In this document: piece by piece, positions 22,192 to 34,099 of the stretch
Layout: each line of letters begins with the position of its first letter
Position numbering within the stretch: the stretch's first letter is position 1
Assembly: GCA_001051155.2 (NCBI GenBank)
Contig: JYIP02000015.1
Span: forward strand, 124,001 to 188,000
Length of the DNA: 64,000 nt
Direction of reading: 5' to 3'
Origin: Chrysoporthe austroafricana
Taxonomy: Eukaryota > Ascomycota > Sordariomycetes > Diaporthales > Cryphonectriaceae
Program-made: the position numbers and the translations under genes
Notes under the pieces: model-generated
Databases searched by the model: none
Told to the model about the DNA's origin: nothing
What the model saw: the letters and a program-made list of their open reading frames with translations, nothing else

Positions 22192-23605
22192 GTTTATTCC
22201 CTCTGACTTTTAAATTCCTTTTCTCGTTTCTTTTTGGGGGGGAGGAAGGCTGGTGGTGGTAATTATGCGGGCTTTGCTCCTTGACTTGTTCGTTTCAACG
22301 GAGGGTAGACTGTACTGTTGTTATAGTCATTTGTATCAGATATCCCTCGAATGTCGTTTATCGAATGGAATACAATCGTGCTGAAAATGGTCTTGAGAAC
22401 GAAATTCGATGATAGAAGAGCTAAAAACGAGGACGGAAGGGACGTTATTAAGTACTTAACAAGATGCTAAAAGGCTGCTGGTTCGTTTACGAATGAAAGT
22501 ATCACTTGTGTGCGCAAGACTGTCCTTTGGTGATCCTCAGAATGGATTCTACAATTATAGGACGATGTTCGAAGGGAGGATAACCATAAGAAGATTGGTT
22601 GCCTACCAAAGTCTAGAGGCATCCAAAGGAAGTCCGCAAGGGCGGTCGAATGTAAAATTGTATTAATTATATCAGGAAACTAATTCTGCCTCATGAATCT
22701 CTGTTCCTGCGCGTACAATCATCACTTCTCGCAGCTTTATACAAGAACATCTGAGACGAAATGTACTCGCACAAAGGACTACCAATACTGTGCCTTTAAC
22801 TAATGAGATAATCCTACCTGCACAAATTATCATGAGGTGCGGGCCACATATTCATACTGTAGTGGGTGCATTCTGTGGTCGAATGCTACTGTACATCTGG
22901 AGGCAAAGCGATCCTGAAGGGAGCAATTGCAAATTCACAATTTCAGGGACGGGTGCAGTAACTTTCAAATTAGCTGTTCTACCCATACATTGCATCCCAA
23001 GTCTCTTCTCTAGAAACATACCTCATTTTGGTAAGCATTCCTTGCGTAAGGCTCTGTGCTCTTTTCCTTCCGCCTGAGCTGGATGAAGCTTAGAATAAGC
23101 ATAGGTCAATGCTCAGGGCCAGCAAATTACCAGCTTCACGGCAATGTTAATGAACATCGCTGTGCTGCAAGCTGCAGATATATGATTCACATTCCATTTC
23201 TGATATATGTTTACCTGTGGCATTGCAAAGGCGAACCACAGTGCTTGCCTTCTTTTAGGAGCGTGTCTTCCGGATGATGATCAAGTCGATATGGCCACAG
23301 CCACCGTGAACTATGATGTGCGTCACTGGGACAAGCCGATAAACATCTACGCGGGAAAACTCGAATCAGGCAGGTGATCCTCCAGGATTTCGCGCCGTGC
23401 AGCTATAGCCTACGCCCCCAAGGCCCCCAAGGCCCCCAAGGAACCGTTCAGTCCGAGGACATAATACCACCCACGTGACGTTGTGTCGCATCAGCCGGAT
23501 CTTCAGGTCAAGTTCCTCACCGCCACATCACGGAGAAGAGATGTGACCCCATGTATGCGAAGAGTCCCCACCAGCCATAGACTGTGAAAGCTGGGGCCAG
23601 TCACG
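22192..23605. other. Intergenic region with a short 9-bp repeat
   Basis: AT-rich stretch with stops in all frames and no domain. A 9-bp unit GCCCCCAAG is repeated three times at 23414-23440. Otherwise nothing was seen. Confidence 0.45.
23414..23440. repeat. Three exact 9-bp tandem units
   Basis: GCCCCCAAG occurs three times in a row about 165-190 bp upstream of the DUF7053 start codon. It could be a simple slippage product or a promoter element. Confidence 0.7.
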
Positions 23606-24593
23606 ATGTCTGGCTTTCTGCGAAAGAAGGAGGCTTTCACCATTATTACCCCAATCCCGGCCTTCGTAAGCACACCCCGACACTGCGCATAGCACTTGCT
23701 TACATTCCCGTTACATACTTCAAGCTGTGTCATATGAATCTGCAGATACATGCTAAACCTTCATCTCATAGATACCACGTCAACTGGCCGTCGAAATTCT
23801 CCACGACCACTCCGAGGTATTCGCGTCCAATCCTAGCGTCATCGGCTACAGGCGGATCGAGGCTCCCGAGGACGCTCCCCCGGATGAGAGTAGGTCAGTA
23901 TGGTACGCGATCGAGGAGCGCGTCCAGTACCTGCCCGGTCTTGGAAAGATAGGCTCGGGCAAGATTGTATTCGATGGATGTTTTCACAACATGTCACGGG
24001 GCTTGCAGACCCATATCTACGGGCCGACCAATATGGACTTGAGACACAGATATCGAATTGATGGAAACCAACCTGGAATCGAGCCGAGACAGCCTCTCGA
24101 TATCGGGCTCTTATCATTGGGTGCACCTTCAGATGGACTTTATCTACACCTCGACGTTGAACTCACGGGAAACTTTGCCATCTGCGCCTGGGTCAAGTCT
24201 CAAGTCAAGGCGGAGGCGAAGGAGATGGTCACAAGGATCATTAGAAAGGCCGAGCACACAAACACTCAGACTCTGCGTGCCATGATGCAAGGCGCGCAAT
24301 TGAAGACCTCAAAGCCTGAGTATAGAGAGCATTCTCCTGAAAGCGCATCGACGGCAGATCTCACAGCCATCGATTCTCAATCTTCTCTTATATCCCCGCG
24401 ATTACTCGCCCGGGGCCCTCCACGATACCAGCAACCAGTTGAGCCTCCTCAACCAGGCAAGCCTTCAAAATTAAAACCATATCTGGCGAATAGGGACTTG
24501 AGTATCGGTGCGGACAAGTCCGGTGAGACTCTCTTAAGCAATTCTCCCTTGGCACTCGATGTTTTCCTCAAGTGCTGCTCTCACAAACTATAA
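23606..24593 (+). CDS. DUF7053 family protein
   Basis: Two exons (23606-23665, 23772-24593) with a 106-bp intron, 293 residues. The start MSGFLRKKEAFTIITPIP and the segments PRQLAVEILHDHSEVFASNPSVIGYRRI (in part), QYLPGLGKIGSGKI, GCFHNMSRGLQTHIYGP and ATLTGNFA-like strand region fit the START-like fold of DUF7053 proteins of ascomycetes. A helix rich in Lys and Glu follows at about 205-235, then a Pro/Ser-rich tail. The function of the family is not known. The next gene on the same strand starts about 350 bp downstream. Confidence 0.78.
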
Positions 24594-24949
24594 AGCGGCT
24601 TATTACACATCTCTGCCGTCTACTTTATCTCGTCTTATGTCATTTTTTTGTATCTCTACGTATTGATGTTATCATATGTTATACTGCAGGAGTAGGAATT
24701 TTTGGTCCTGTTTGACTGTGTTTCTCTGGTATTGTTTCTTTGCTTTTCCTTCTCAGCTTCACATCATAGTGTGCATCTCACCTGATATTGCGTGTTTTAG
24801 CGTTCTTGCAATCGGAACATCATGAGGATCAGGTCATCGAGAAGTCGGGGCCAGCCTCTTCTAAGGGTGAAACAGCGCTTCCGCCTCCTACACACACGGC
24901 ACAAAAGCAGAAGGATGTAGAAGGAAGAGATACGGGCCGTTTATTCTTC
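24594..24949. other. Gap between DUF7053 gene and the two-TM protein gene
   Basis: T-rich leader-like sequence. The reading frame of the next gene is open from about 24788 and its residues there (HHEDQVIEK, ALPPPTHTAQKQ) look coding, so an upstream exon or an earlier start probably exists that I could not fix. Confidence 0.4.
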
Positions 24950-26894
24950 ATGAGAGTTCGAGCCGCCACCGATATTCTCCTCAACCTGTCGACCGAACAG
25001 CGATCTCTCGGTCTGCTAGTCGTGAAAGCCGCAGAAAGCCTACACGAGCAAGACATGTCCTTTCATCGATCTTTTACGTCCCAGATCCGGCATTCTGCGT
25101 CAGTTCTTCGTGCTGAGTGCTCCTCGCCTGACCAGATAGATGTCGTTGAGTTTCTATTGGTCTTCGCTCCCTTCATAGCTGTAAGAGCCGAAGAGAGAAT
25201 TGAGGATTACCTTGGGTCCAGAGACAGGCGGCGGCTTCTTGATCGCAAAACAACATCAGCACAATCTCGAAATTCCCCTCTCCCTGACATGTTCGCCAGC
25301 GCTTCTGCTATCGAGAGCTCTGATGAGTCTGAAAAGACACCAGCATCTGAGGGAATCCTCGAAGGCATCGCTAGCATCGCCGCCACCGAGAATCCGCATC
25401 TGGCCAATGTGAATTTCTCTAAACACTGGAGATTCTTGACATCAAGCAGAGCTTTTGCCGACTTCCGGAAGACACTGCACGAAGTCGCATCACCAAATTT
25501 CTTCTCCGAAGCAAAGAAATTTATCAGTGAAACTATTCAAAACACAAACGACGATGAGGCGCAAGACGAGGGTCGCCGCATACTGCAGATCTTGACTGAG
25601 ATGCAATGGTCCATGGTGTACAACCCCAACCACCCTGCCTTGTCATTCCGGCGGAGCAGAAAATCTCCCTACACGGACAGGCTGAAACTTGCCGTTGAGG
25701 CAACAACAGGTACGGAGTGGGAGTGGTGGCCTCTGCGTGAACCAGAGATAAGGAAGAGACCTCCGGGCGGAATCGAGATTTCGTGGCCATGTGTAAGTCT
25801 GAGCGGATCCGGCGGGGACCAGCATGGCTAAAATATCAGCTAGATATTCCGGTCAAGACGATCAGAGATCATAGCGCTCGTTTTCGCCGAAAAACTTCGC
25901 CAAATCGCACAGCAATTTTCAAACCCGCCCGAAGACAAGAACATTACTCCCCAGAGGTCCATGGGCTCCTTCAGCAGCGTCAGCAGCGGCTCAAAAAGTG
26001 GTGTTTCATCCGACCATGAATCTTCTTCGGAAGACTACTACGTGAGTGAATCAAATGCGGCCACGACCATTTCAACGGACAGTGAAAAGTCAGCAGTTGT
26101 CTCTGTGAGCGGCGAGACGAAAAGTTTTGTCTTCCTCTTGGTATTGAGGACATCGAGATATGTCCTCAGCTCGATGGACATCACCGACATGAATGCTCGT
26201 GACCTTTTCAAAACACTGAGAGCGAAGTACAACGAGAAGCGAGGCTTCTTGCGTCGTTACTTGTCGGTGTATACTTACAGCCACTGCGAGTTCGTCAAGG
26301 TAAGACTAGACATTGATGTCTGGCGACAGGAGGCGACAAGCTGCTGATTTATCTTGGTTGAAGGTCAAACGACATCGGCCTCATCACTTCTCCCCAATAC
26401 CGGGCTTCTCCTTTCCCGGCCTCGAGGACAAAGAATACCAAGAATACACCTACAGCCCGCAACCCATGCTTGCACCACCCATTACACGCAATATCTTCCA
26501 CGACCTCTTCTACGCCTGCTACGATGACACCCTTGGGCACAAGCTGCACTCGATACTTCCTGCAACCTGTCCCTGCGATGTGGTTAATTTCCTGCCAGAT
26601 GAGCTGATGGATAACATGCCTAAGCGAGACCGGGACGTCGTACCGGGAGCATACTTCCGCAATGTTGAAAACTTCTGGGGACTTGTGGCTAGGGAACAAC
26701 GATCAGCATTCAGGGTGGTCATATTCATGATGCTAAGTCTGACGCCTACGATGTGGTTCCTCTTCGCTTGGCTGTTTGAGTGGGGCCACGGCTATGATCT
26801 GCAGGATGCAATGGTCCCGGTGACCATTAGCATGACGATTTTGAGCATGTTGTGGGCGGTGGTGTATACCCCGAGTGATGTCCGGGAGGACTAA
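24950..26894 (+). CDS. Fungal-specific membrane protein of unknown function with C-terminal two-TM region (5' end uncertain)
   Basis: Three exons are seen: up to 25792, 25844-26299 and 26364-26894, with introns of 51 and 64 bp. The first ATG in frame is 24950 (MRVRAATDILLNLS), but coding character extends at least 50 codons further upstream, so the annotated start is a minimum. An N-terminal helical region is followed by a segment EKLRQIAQQFSNPPEDKN, a Ser-rich linker, a beta-rich segment VFLLVLRTSRYVLSS with FLRRYLSVYTYSHCEFVKV, and a C-terminal domain with RNIFHDLFYACYD. Two hydrophobic helices close the protein (FRVVIFMMLSLTPTMWFLFAWLF and MVPVTISMTILSMLWAVVY, each given in part by its character). 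The architecture matches a large family of ascomycete proteins without assigned function, often present in many copies. Confidence 0.68.
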
Positions 26895-27493
26895 GCTGTT
26901 CACTGCCATTACTGCTGGAAACTTGAGCCATCAGACGAGGACCACAAGTTTGATGCTCGCAATCTTGTCTACGAGCATGCCCATAACCTACGAGGCAGCG
27001 TACTGTAGTATTATATCATTGGTACAAAGTATGTGTCACAATACCATTCATTCTCCTTGTTTTATGCGTTATATGTAGCAGCGGCGAGATACATCTCGTA
27101 ACCTCGCAGATTCCACAGCGACACTGGCGATTGTGTCGTCTCAACTCTTCCCGTATTTAGCCTGGTGTTCACTGCAACATTATCGGGACGTTACATTCAG
27201 ATTGCCACAAAACCGTGCGGCAAGATGCGGAGGCGTTCGGGGTCGTTGATCGACACTGGGATCTTCCTAAAGTCGCTACTTATCTCCTTTATCAGGCACA
27301 GCACTTCTTACTGGCCGGTGACGATAAACAACCTGGGGAGGCGAGTGACAAGGTCCCCGGACGCGATACTAAAAGCTGAGGCGTCGTGATTGAGACCCGG
27401 GTCCGTGCTGCCGTTGTGCAATCCTCACCGTTAGCCTACCGTCTTCCCTTCTTGTAGGTATCGCGAACAAAAGGCGACGGCAGCAGCGCCACG
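26895..27493. other. Intergenic region
   Basis: No coding signal; contains the 3' end of the membrane-protein gene and the promoter of the sugar transporter. Confidence 0.45.
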
Positions 27494-29277
27494 ATGCTTC
27501 GAAAGTCGCCCACCGGGACGTGGCTGCCCGCATGGGTACCCGAATCGACGGTGACTCTCTCCGTCCTCCTTATACTCTGCTCCGTCGTCCAATCTTCGGT
27601 ACGACACACCGTGTATCCCCCACCAGCTCCCTGTATCTGATCTGACTGAAGAACTTGACGAACCCTCTAGACTGGTGGATATGACGGCTCTATGCTCAAT
27701 GGACTCAACATCCTTCCCTCCTACACGGACTATTTTAACCTGAACGCAGCCACGACGGGCCTCAACACCGCCTCCGTCTTCATCGGCGGAATCCTCGGGC
27801 CCCTCGTCTCGGGCGTGATCTCCGACCGCTTGGGGCGACGACCCACCATCTTCTGGGGCTCGCTCTTGACCATCGTGGGCGTGGTCCTGCAGACCGCGGC
27901 TCAGAACATCGCCATGTTCGTCGTCGCCCGCGTCGTCCTGGGGTTCGGCTGGGCGGTCTCCGGGATCGCCGCCGGCGTGTACCTCTCCGAGACGTTCCCG
28001 AGTCGGTGGCGCGCGTGGGGCGTCGGCCTGCTGAACGACTTCTACTACGTCGGGGCGCTCATCGCCGCCGGCATCACGCTGGGCACCGGGCAGTGGCAGT
28101 CGACCTGGGCGTGGCGGGCGCCGAGCTTGTTCCAGGGGGTCTTCTCGCTCCTGTGCATCGTCGTGCTGCCCTTCATCCCCGAGTCGCCGCGTTGGCTCGC
28201 GTACCAGGGGCACTTCGAAGAGGCCAGGAAGGTGGTCGCGCAGACGAATGCGAACGGCGACGAGTCGGACCCGGTGGTGTTTACCGTGTACAAGGAGATC
28301 ATCGACACGCTTGCCTGGGAGAAGAAGGAAGGGAGGACGATGAGTCCCAAGGAGATCTGGAAGACGCCGACTGCACGGAAGAGGCTGCTGATCGGGATGA
28401 GCCCGGGGCCGTTCTCTTGCATTGCTGGCAACATTATCGCGAGTTACTACTTGACTACGGAGCTGGATACAGCCGGAATCACGGATACACTCGAGCAGCT
28501 CAAGGCGGTGAGCGGACTTTCTAGGCAATTGCTCCCCTATCAAGAACTTGGCTAATCATGAACTCACAGAATGTCGTCCTCAACGTCTGGTGTCTAGCAT
28601 GTTGTCTTGTTGGCACTCACCTGGCAGCGAAATGGGGTAGAAAGCCCACCGCTCTCATATCGCAATTCCTCCTCATCTCCTGTCTGTTCATCATCGGAGG
28701 GCTGTCCAAGAAGTATGCCGATAACCCAGACGGCGCGTCCCAGAGCCTCATCTACGGGAACGTTGCCGTCATGTTCCTGTTCCAAGGCTTCTACTCGATC
28801 GCCTGGACCCCGTTGCTCTACCTTTACCCTCCCGAGGTCTTCAACTACTCCATCCGTGCAAATGGCGTGGCGGTCTCCCAGCTAGCACTCAATGGCCTGG
28901 CGTGAGCTGTTCCCGATTTCTCCGAAGTTCGTATCCGCCTTTTAACTAATTCCTATCTAGACTCATGTTGGTATTCCTGATGAACATCGCCTTGGTGAAC
29001 ATAGGGTGGAAAATGTATATCATTAATGGCGCATGGGATATTATCATATTTGTTCTGATCGTAAGTGAAAGCCCTGCTCTTCAGAGTAAGGTGTGAGAGA
29101 AGGGTGACTAATCGCTCGCAGGCGGTCTATTGGGTCGAAACGAAGGGCAGGACATTGGAGGAAATTGATGCAATCTTCGAGGGGGAGAAGCACTCTTCTG
29201 TGCCGGATGTAGAGGCTGTGCGGCACGGGGTGAAGACAGTGACGGTTGAAGCTGTGGATAAGGAGATGAGCCCTTGA
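27494..29277 (+). CDS. MFS sugar transporter
   Basis: Five exons (27494-27598, 27671-28507, 28570-28901, 28961-29060, 29122-29277) encode 509 residues. The sugar-porter signatures are present in order: GGYDGSMLNG in helix 1, DRLGRRPT after helix 2, VYLSETFPSRWRAW, the PESPRWL motif before the central loop, and ETKGRTLEEIDAIF after the last helix. Twelve membrane helices can be placed. The protein belongs to the fungal hexose/disaccharide proton symporters; the branch resembles lactose-permease-like or general hexose carriers, but the substrate cannot be fixed from sequence. No sugar-utilisation enzyme is adjacent, although a cutinase lies convergent 375 bp downstream. Confidence 0.88.
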
Positions 29278-29651
29278 AGCTTATCGTAACACCTGTGCGA
29301 CATTGCTAGTTATGTTCACAAGAGTACATCATCGACGTTAATTATAGCCTGGCTGGTATCCTCGATGGTCACACAACTGACTAAGCGAGGACCACAACTA
29401 TCAACTTCGGCCTTGGTTCTAGACCGTTGGTCACTTTATCAAAGCAATATTGCTCCTACTCGTCTCTTGTATCTGATACAATATCGTTCATTCATGATAT
29501 AGATATTACTAGTATCTCATTATTCATACAGGATAACTTGCTCCTGGTCGCAATTGAACCTTTCCAGTTCGTCTGCCTTCCCAGCTTTCGCTTTCCCTTG
29601 TGGTATCATTTTTTTTTTGTGCTGTTTCTTTTCTTTTCTTTTCTTCTTCAA
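29278..29651. other. Convergent 3' intergenic region
   Basis: Sits between the ends of the sugar transporter and cutinase genes. AT-rich with a TTTTCTTTTC tract near 29630; no gene. Confidence 0.5.
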
Positions 29652-30589
29652 CTAGAGCTGCTCCACCACGAAGGACGCCGCGGCCGTCACATTTTCGGCA
29701 TACGTCAAGTGCGGAAGCAGGATGAGATCACCAAAGTCGCAGATGTCGTCACCCTCGTGGCATATTATGAGGACCTTGCTGGAGTCGATATTGGCGACGG
29801 CGGTATCGCTATCTGGAGAGGAAGTCAGCGAAAGCCCGCCTCCTGCCCGTCTGTGGTCGGATCTCGTGGGGCGAATCAGAGAGAGGGGGGGAGAAAGAGA
29901 CATACCTGGGTCGCCGAACGTCACGACGGCGCTGACCTTCTCCATGGTCGCGGCGGGTAGGTCGGAGGCCGCGAGGTGGACGACCTGCGCGCCCTGCGAA
30001 TACCCGCTCATAACAACCTGCGTGTCCGGGCACTGGGTGAAGGCCTGCGTTACGAGGGTAGCCCTGGCGACAAGGCACCGTTAGCCCCGGTCACTTGCAC
30101 GACCCGCTCTTATCAAGCGGGCAAGATGGTCAAGCCGGTAGGTACTTACATGTCGGTGGCCCCGGTCGTACTCCCGCCCTCGAGGTACTCTGTGACGCTG
30201 GCGTCGTAGTTGTTGACCCCCTGGAAGATGGACGTGGTGCTCCCCAGCGCGCTCTGCAGCGCCTCGTAGAACTCCGGGCCGACCAGGGCGCCGACGTTGC
30301 CGGGCTCGTCGGTGCCGCGGGCGAAGATGAGCGTGACGTCGCCGCACGAGCCGTCGGTGAGGTCGTTGTAGGTGGTCGAGTACCCCAGGGCGTCGGCCAG
30401 GGCCTGGCCGGCGTCCTCTATCAGGACCGCCGAGGCGCTCACGGCGATGTCGACGGGGAAGAGCTCGGTGATGTAGGCGAGGATTTCGTTGATGTCCAGG
30501 CGGGGGAGCAGGGGCTTGGAGGGGGCCTGGGGGATTGTCGAGGCCGTGGCGCTCAGGGCCAGGGACAGTAGGACGCCGGAGGACCTCAT
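29652..30589 (-). CDS. Secreted cutinase (carbohydrate esterase family 5)
   Basis: Three exons (30589-30150, 30063-29906, 29812-29652) and introns of 86 and 93 bp, 252 residues. A signal peptide occupies about 1-17. The cutinase elements follow in order: SCGDVTLIFARGTDEPGNVG (strand and oxyanion region), FQGVNNYDASV, the nucleophile elbow GYSQGAQ with Ser169, then HEGDDIC with the catalytic Asp221 and LPHLTYAEN with His234. Cys158, Cys217 and Cys224 are in positions expected for the conserved disulphides. The enzyme hydrolyses ester bonds in plant cutin or related polyesters outside the cell. An N-terminal stretch of about 70 residues before the core is longer than in short cutinases. Confidence 0.9.
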
Positions 30590-33072
30590 TTTGGCTGTGG
30601 GAAGGCTGGAGTGGCTGGGTGGATGGCTGGGTGGGTGAAGGTAAGAATGGGAAGATCTCAGCAGGATGTACCTGGCTCAAGCGGTCCGAGGCCCTGTGGG
30701 AGATGGCGAGTAGGTTTGAACCCGGGAGGATGGGGATGAGGGCATCGTGAAGCCACGAGCCCGCGTGGGCACGCCCGAGTATTTATCTCACGATCTCGGC
30801 CATACTCACACCGACGCGCGGACAGGCTGCCGCGTGCCTCTCCCCCATCTTGGCTGTTGTCAGCTCTCTTCGCGTGCGCGGGGAAAAAAGCTTCGTGCCT
30901 GGAGATCTGCTGAGGATGATCTTCATCAACACCACACACTAAGCCTCCCCCCTCTCGGTCTTGGGCGGGTCCTTCCGGCCAGCATTCAGGGGTTCGGATC
31001 CTGGTCTATCGTGGGCACGAAAGTCCGCAGAGGTCTCGTGGCCTCCCTGAGTGGCCCAGACAGGCAAGCAGGCACCGAAGTGGAGGGGGACGATCTCGGC
31101 GATTGGGGACGTCAAAAACTCTGCCGACAGGGAAACCCAAACCCATCCTTGCGCAACGGTGTGGATCATTTATTTGTACTAAGCGCCCCAGGCATGAACG
31201 AGGACAAGGTGTCCCTCGCCTTGCCTCAATGCTCGCCCCATGGCCGGCGGGCAGCTGAGCCTCGTCGCTGGCTTGCTCCAAAGGGGATTGGGAGGAGTGG
31301 GCTGCTCCGGGTGCCAAGGCGAGTAGAAGTTGCGATTGGGCCTACGATATTCATGCGCTCTGGACGGCCCAAGTGACCGTACCGTCGGTGCCCGCTCGGC
31401 CTGGCTAGCTGGCAAGACCGCGTCGGTTGCTTCTTTGGTTCGATTGGCTCACCCGCTGGTCGATCATGGTCAGCTGGAGGAGATAAGGGAGGGACGGGAT
31501 GCCAGGCCATTTGCGGAGAGGGCAAATTCAGATCTATTCACGGCCGGTCAGCCTAGCACGCTCCACATATTCACGCACCTTTACCCCTTTTCACATGTTA
31601 AATTATGGGGCTTTGCTCAGGAACTCGGGAAAATGCAACATACCCCATGGGGATTGATGCTCTCCAGGGGTGACGGCGGCCACCTCAGAACCACCACGCG
31701 TCCGGATCCCACTCCCACCACACCTTTCCCACTACGGCAATCAATAGCGTACCTATAATAACCTGGATCTTTGTGGGGGGGGGGGATGCCACGCTCGGCT
31801 CCGATAACCGACCCACGTCTGATTTGCAAATGCACACTTACTCAGTACACGTCGTTTGCTTTCTCCCACCAGAGGACATCGGCCCGGATCGCGCGAGGCA
31901 TGACACCTCAATTTGACTGCTTGGTTGTGCATGCGGGGTGTTTCGAATAGCCTCGTGCCCGCCCGCACGCCAGCCCCTGTGAGTTGACAGAAACAGGGCA
32001 AAAATCGCCTGGGGACTGAATTCGGCAGATCCGGCTTGCGGAGACGGCATAGAGCGGCCTTGTCTGCCTCCTCGTCTCCGAGGCAGCATGTGGCCTTACG
32101 TAGGTCGACCTGAGAAATAAGCCAAGGACCCAACAACAAACCGCTGAAAGGATCTCTTGCCCTCCGAGGGCCTGCCTCTCCTAAGGGGGCGAATAGGATG
32201 TGCGATACGCCGATCTGAGATGAAGGCTCGCGCCGACTGGCCTCCATATCGGCACTCCATCTGGACTGCCTTGCTGGTGCCCGGATCCTTCTGGCCAAAA
32301 ATCAAGCAGGCAGAAGCCTTCCGTTACAGAAGGCCGTTCAGCGCCTATATATGGGGAAAGGGAATAACCGTGGATGTCAAGGATATCAAGGTGATCTGTG
32401 CAGGTGGGGAGATGCCGTGACATAGCTGACGGGCATCATGATCCTGCCCCCTCCCCCACTCGTCCCCGAGGATCCTCTGGTCCACGTTTGTCATATGAGA
32501 GAATGAAGAGGAATAAAGCTTTAGAATTCGAAGGGCAATCAGAAAAGATAAGTTTCTCGAAGCAGTAGACATTCAAAATCTCAACATTCCAATTCCAATG
32601 CCCCACTGTAAGCTGACTTGGTCGTGAGAGAGAGACATGGGCATGCTGTATATCCGGCACCTGAACACGAGCCGTGTTCAGATTCGTTGCGATGCCTCCT
32701 GCCTTCCATCCCTGCCGCTGAGCCTCACAAGGCCGTCGGTGGCCCTTGCCTCGCCGTAGTCCTCGGAGCGCGACCACATCGCTCCTCGCGCCTGCCCGAG
32801 TCCCGAGATGAACGGCAACCCCCACGATGTAGTGACAAGAGCTGGAAAGCTTGCTTGACGACCTTGACAGCCAGCCAGAAACCAGACATCGATGGGAAGA
32901 GACACCGAGAGCCTCAGCTCTACGACTAGCCAAGGTCACCTGTAAGCCCTACCTACCTCTCTCGCCACTTCGACCGAGCTCCTGACCATATCTGCCAGCA
33001 CGATCTAGGTGCCACACCGCCTCCAGCAAGCTCCCGAACTCACGAGCGAACCTGCTTCAGCCTTCGACAACG
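30590..33072. other. Large intergenic region, no large gene seen
   Basis: Nearly 2.5 kb. Several open frames of 100-200 codons occur on both strands, but they overlap each other, lack domains and have compositions of chance reading. A G11 homopolymer lies near 31777. The last part (about 32600-33072) could be the promoter and leader of the small ORF at 33073. Confidence 0.4.
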
Positions 33073-33162
33073 ATGTCCGTCCCCAGCATGATCGGCATGG
33101 TCGCCGGCGGCATGGCCATCATCGTAATCCTGATCATCCTTCTCTGCAACATCCGCGCGTAG
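33073..33162 (+). CDS. Candidate micropeptide with one membrane helix
   Basis: A 29-codon reading frame with a good start context (A at -3). The peptide opens MSVPSMIGMVAGGM, continues with an uninterrupted Ile/Val/Leu helix of about 11 residues, and ends CNIRA. Met and Gly are dense before the helix. The hydrophobic core, two glycine steps and a positively charged end (Arg28) would suit a single-pass membrane micropeptide. It is not one of the small membrane proteins I recognise, such as Pmp1, Ost4 or the small TOM subunits. It stands in an otherwise empty 3.5-kb interval between the cutinase and the Myb gene. Because such short frames arise by chance, the call needs expression or conservation to be secure. 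Confidence 0.4.
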   Translation: MSVPSMIGMVAGGMAIIVILIILLCNIRA

Positions 33163-34099
33163 AGCGTCGTGGATGGGCTGTACAGACGGCGCATCATATG
33201 AGATCAGCCGCACGCTGGCACAAGCAAAGAACAAGCAAAGGAAGGAAAGAATAAGAAAAAACCCCCCTCTAAACCCGATGGGGTGATATTTTTATGGGCG
33301 ACTACATCGGCATGAATCCGGGCGGCTGCAAGAGGCGGGGTGGGGCCGCGGAGAGAGTTTGCCGCTTTGCTCGGTGTAGATCGGAGGACGTGGGCGCGCC
33401 GCGGCAGTTTGGGAGGGTCGAATGCATTTATTCGATATGCAGTGGACGGCACGTATTATTGATTTGGGTAGCGAGGGGCAACGGTTGACGCCTACGTGAC
33501 ACTGCTGGGCGGTGGGCGCAGCGACAATAGTGCCCGAGGAGACGTAGCCGCTTCGGGAGGAAGTCGTTTGGAAGTTGCGAGGGCGAGCAAGCTTACGGGA
33601 TCGAGAGTCAACGTTAACAGAGAGATTTTTGACACAGGACGTCAGGGAGGCCAAGCAGCAGAGCATGGATTGGAGTAGGGAGAGGAGTTTGTTGTTGGGG
33701 GACGGGGGGCTTTCTGTGAAACGCATGTCTGATCACTCAAACTAGTATGTTGCTCTCGAACCTCGCCGTAATAATAATCATTCAACTTGAAGTTTAGGAG
33801 AACAAGTTGCATGCTCACACGGACTTCGAGATGGAAGAATAGTATTCTCTTATGCAGTGACCCTTCCCGAGATTAAAATATGCCTTGGCCGCAACAACGG
33901 GCCCAAATCAAAGGAGATGCAATAGCAACCGCCAAGCATGGTATCCTATCAAAGCTCGTGCTCTGATGTTTATGCCTCCCAAGGACCAGTCGAAGGCCAT
34001 CAAGGCTCTCTCTTTGAAAACCTCCTCCCTTCACTTGGGTTGACACAGCTGGCTGCACGACCAGAAAAGGTGCTTGGTTTGATATGACTAGGGTGCGAT
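33163..34099. other. Intergenic region
   Basis: No coding signal. Contains possible 3' sequences of the small ORF and of the Myb gene. Confidence 0.45.

Noticed and set aside
24788..24949. Start of the two-TM protein at 24788
   Set aside because: The codon there is TTG, not ATG. The coding character suggests an upstream exon rather than a non-ATG start.
30985..31000. GGGTTCGGATCC as a possible tRNA B box
   Set aside because: It departs from the B-box consensus at the invariant A and has no cloverleaf around it.
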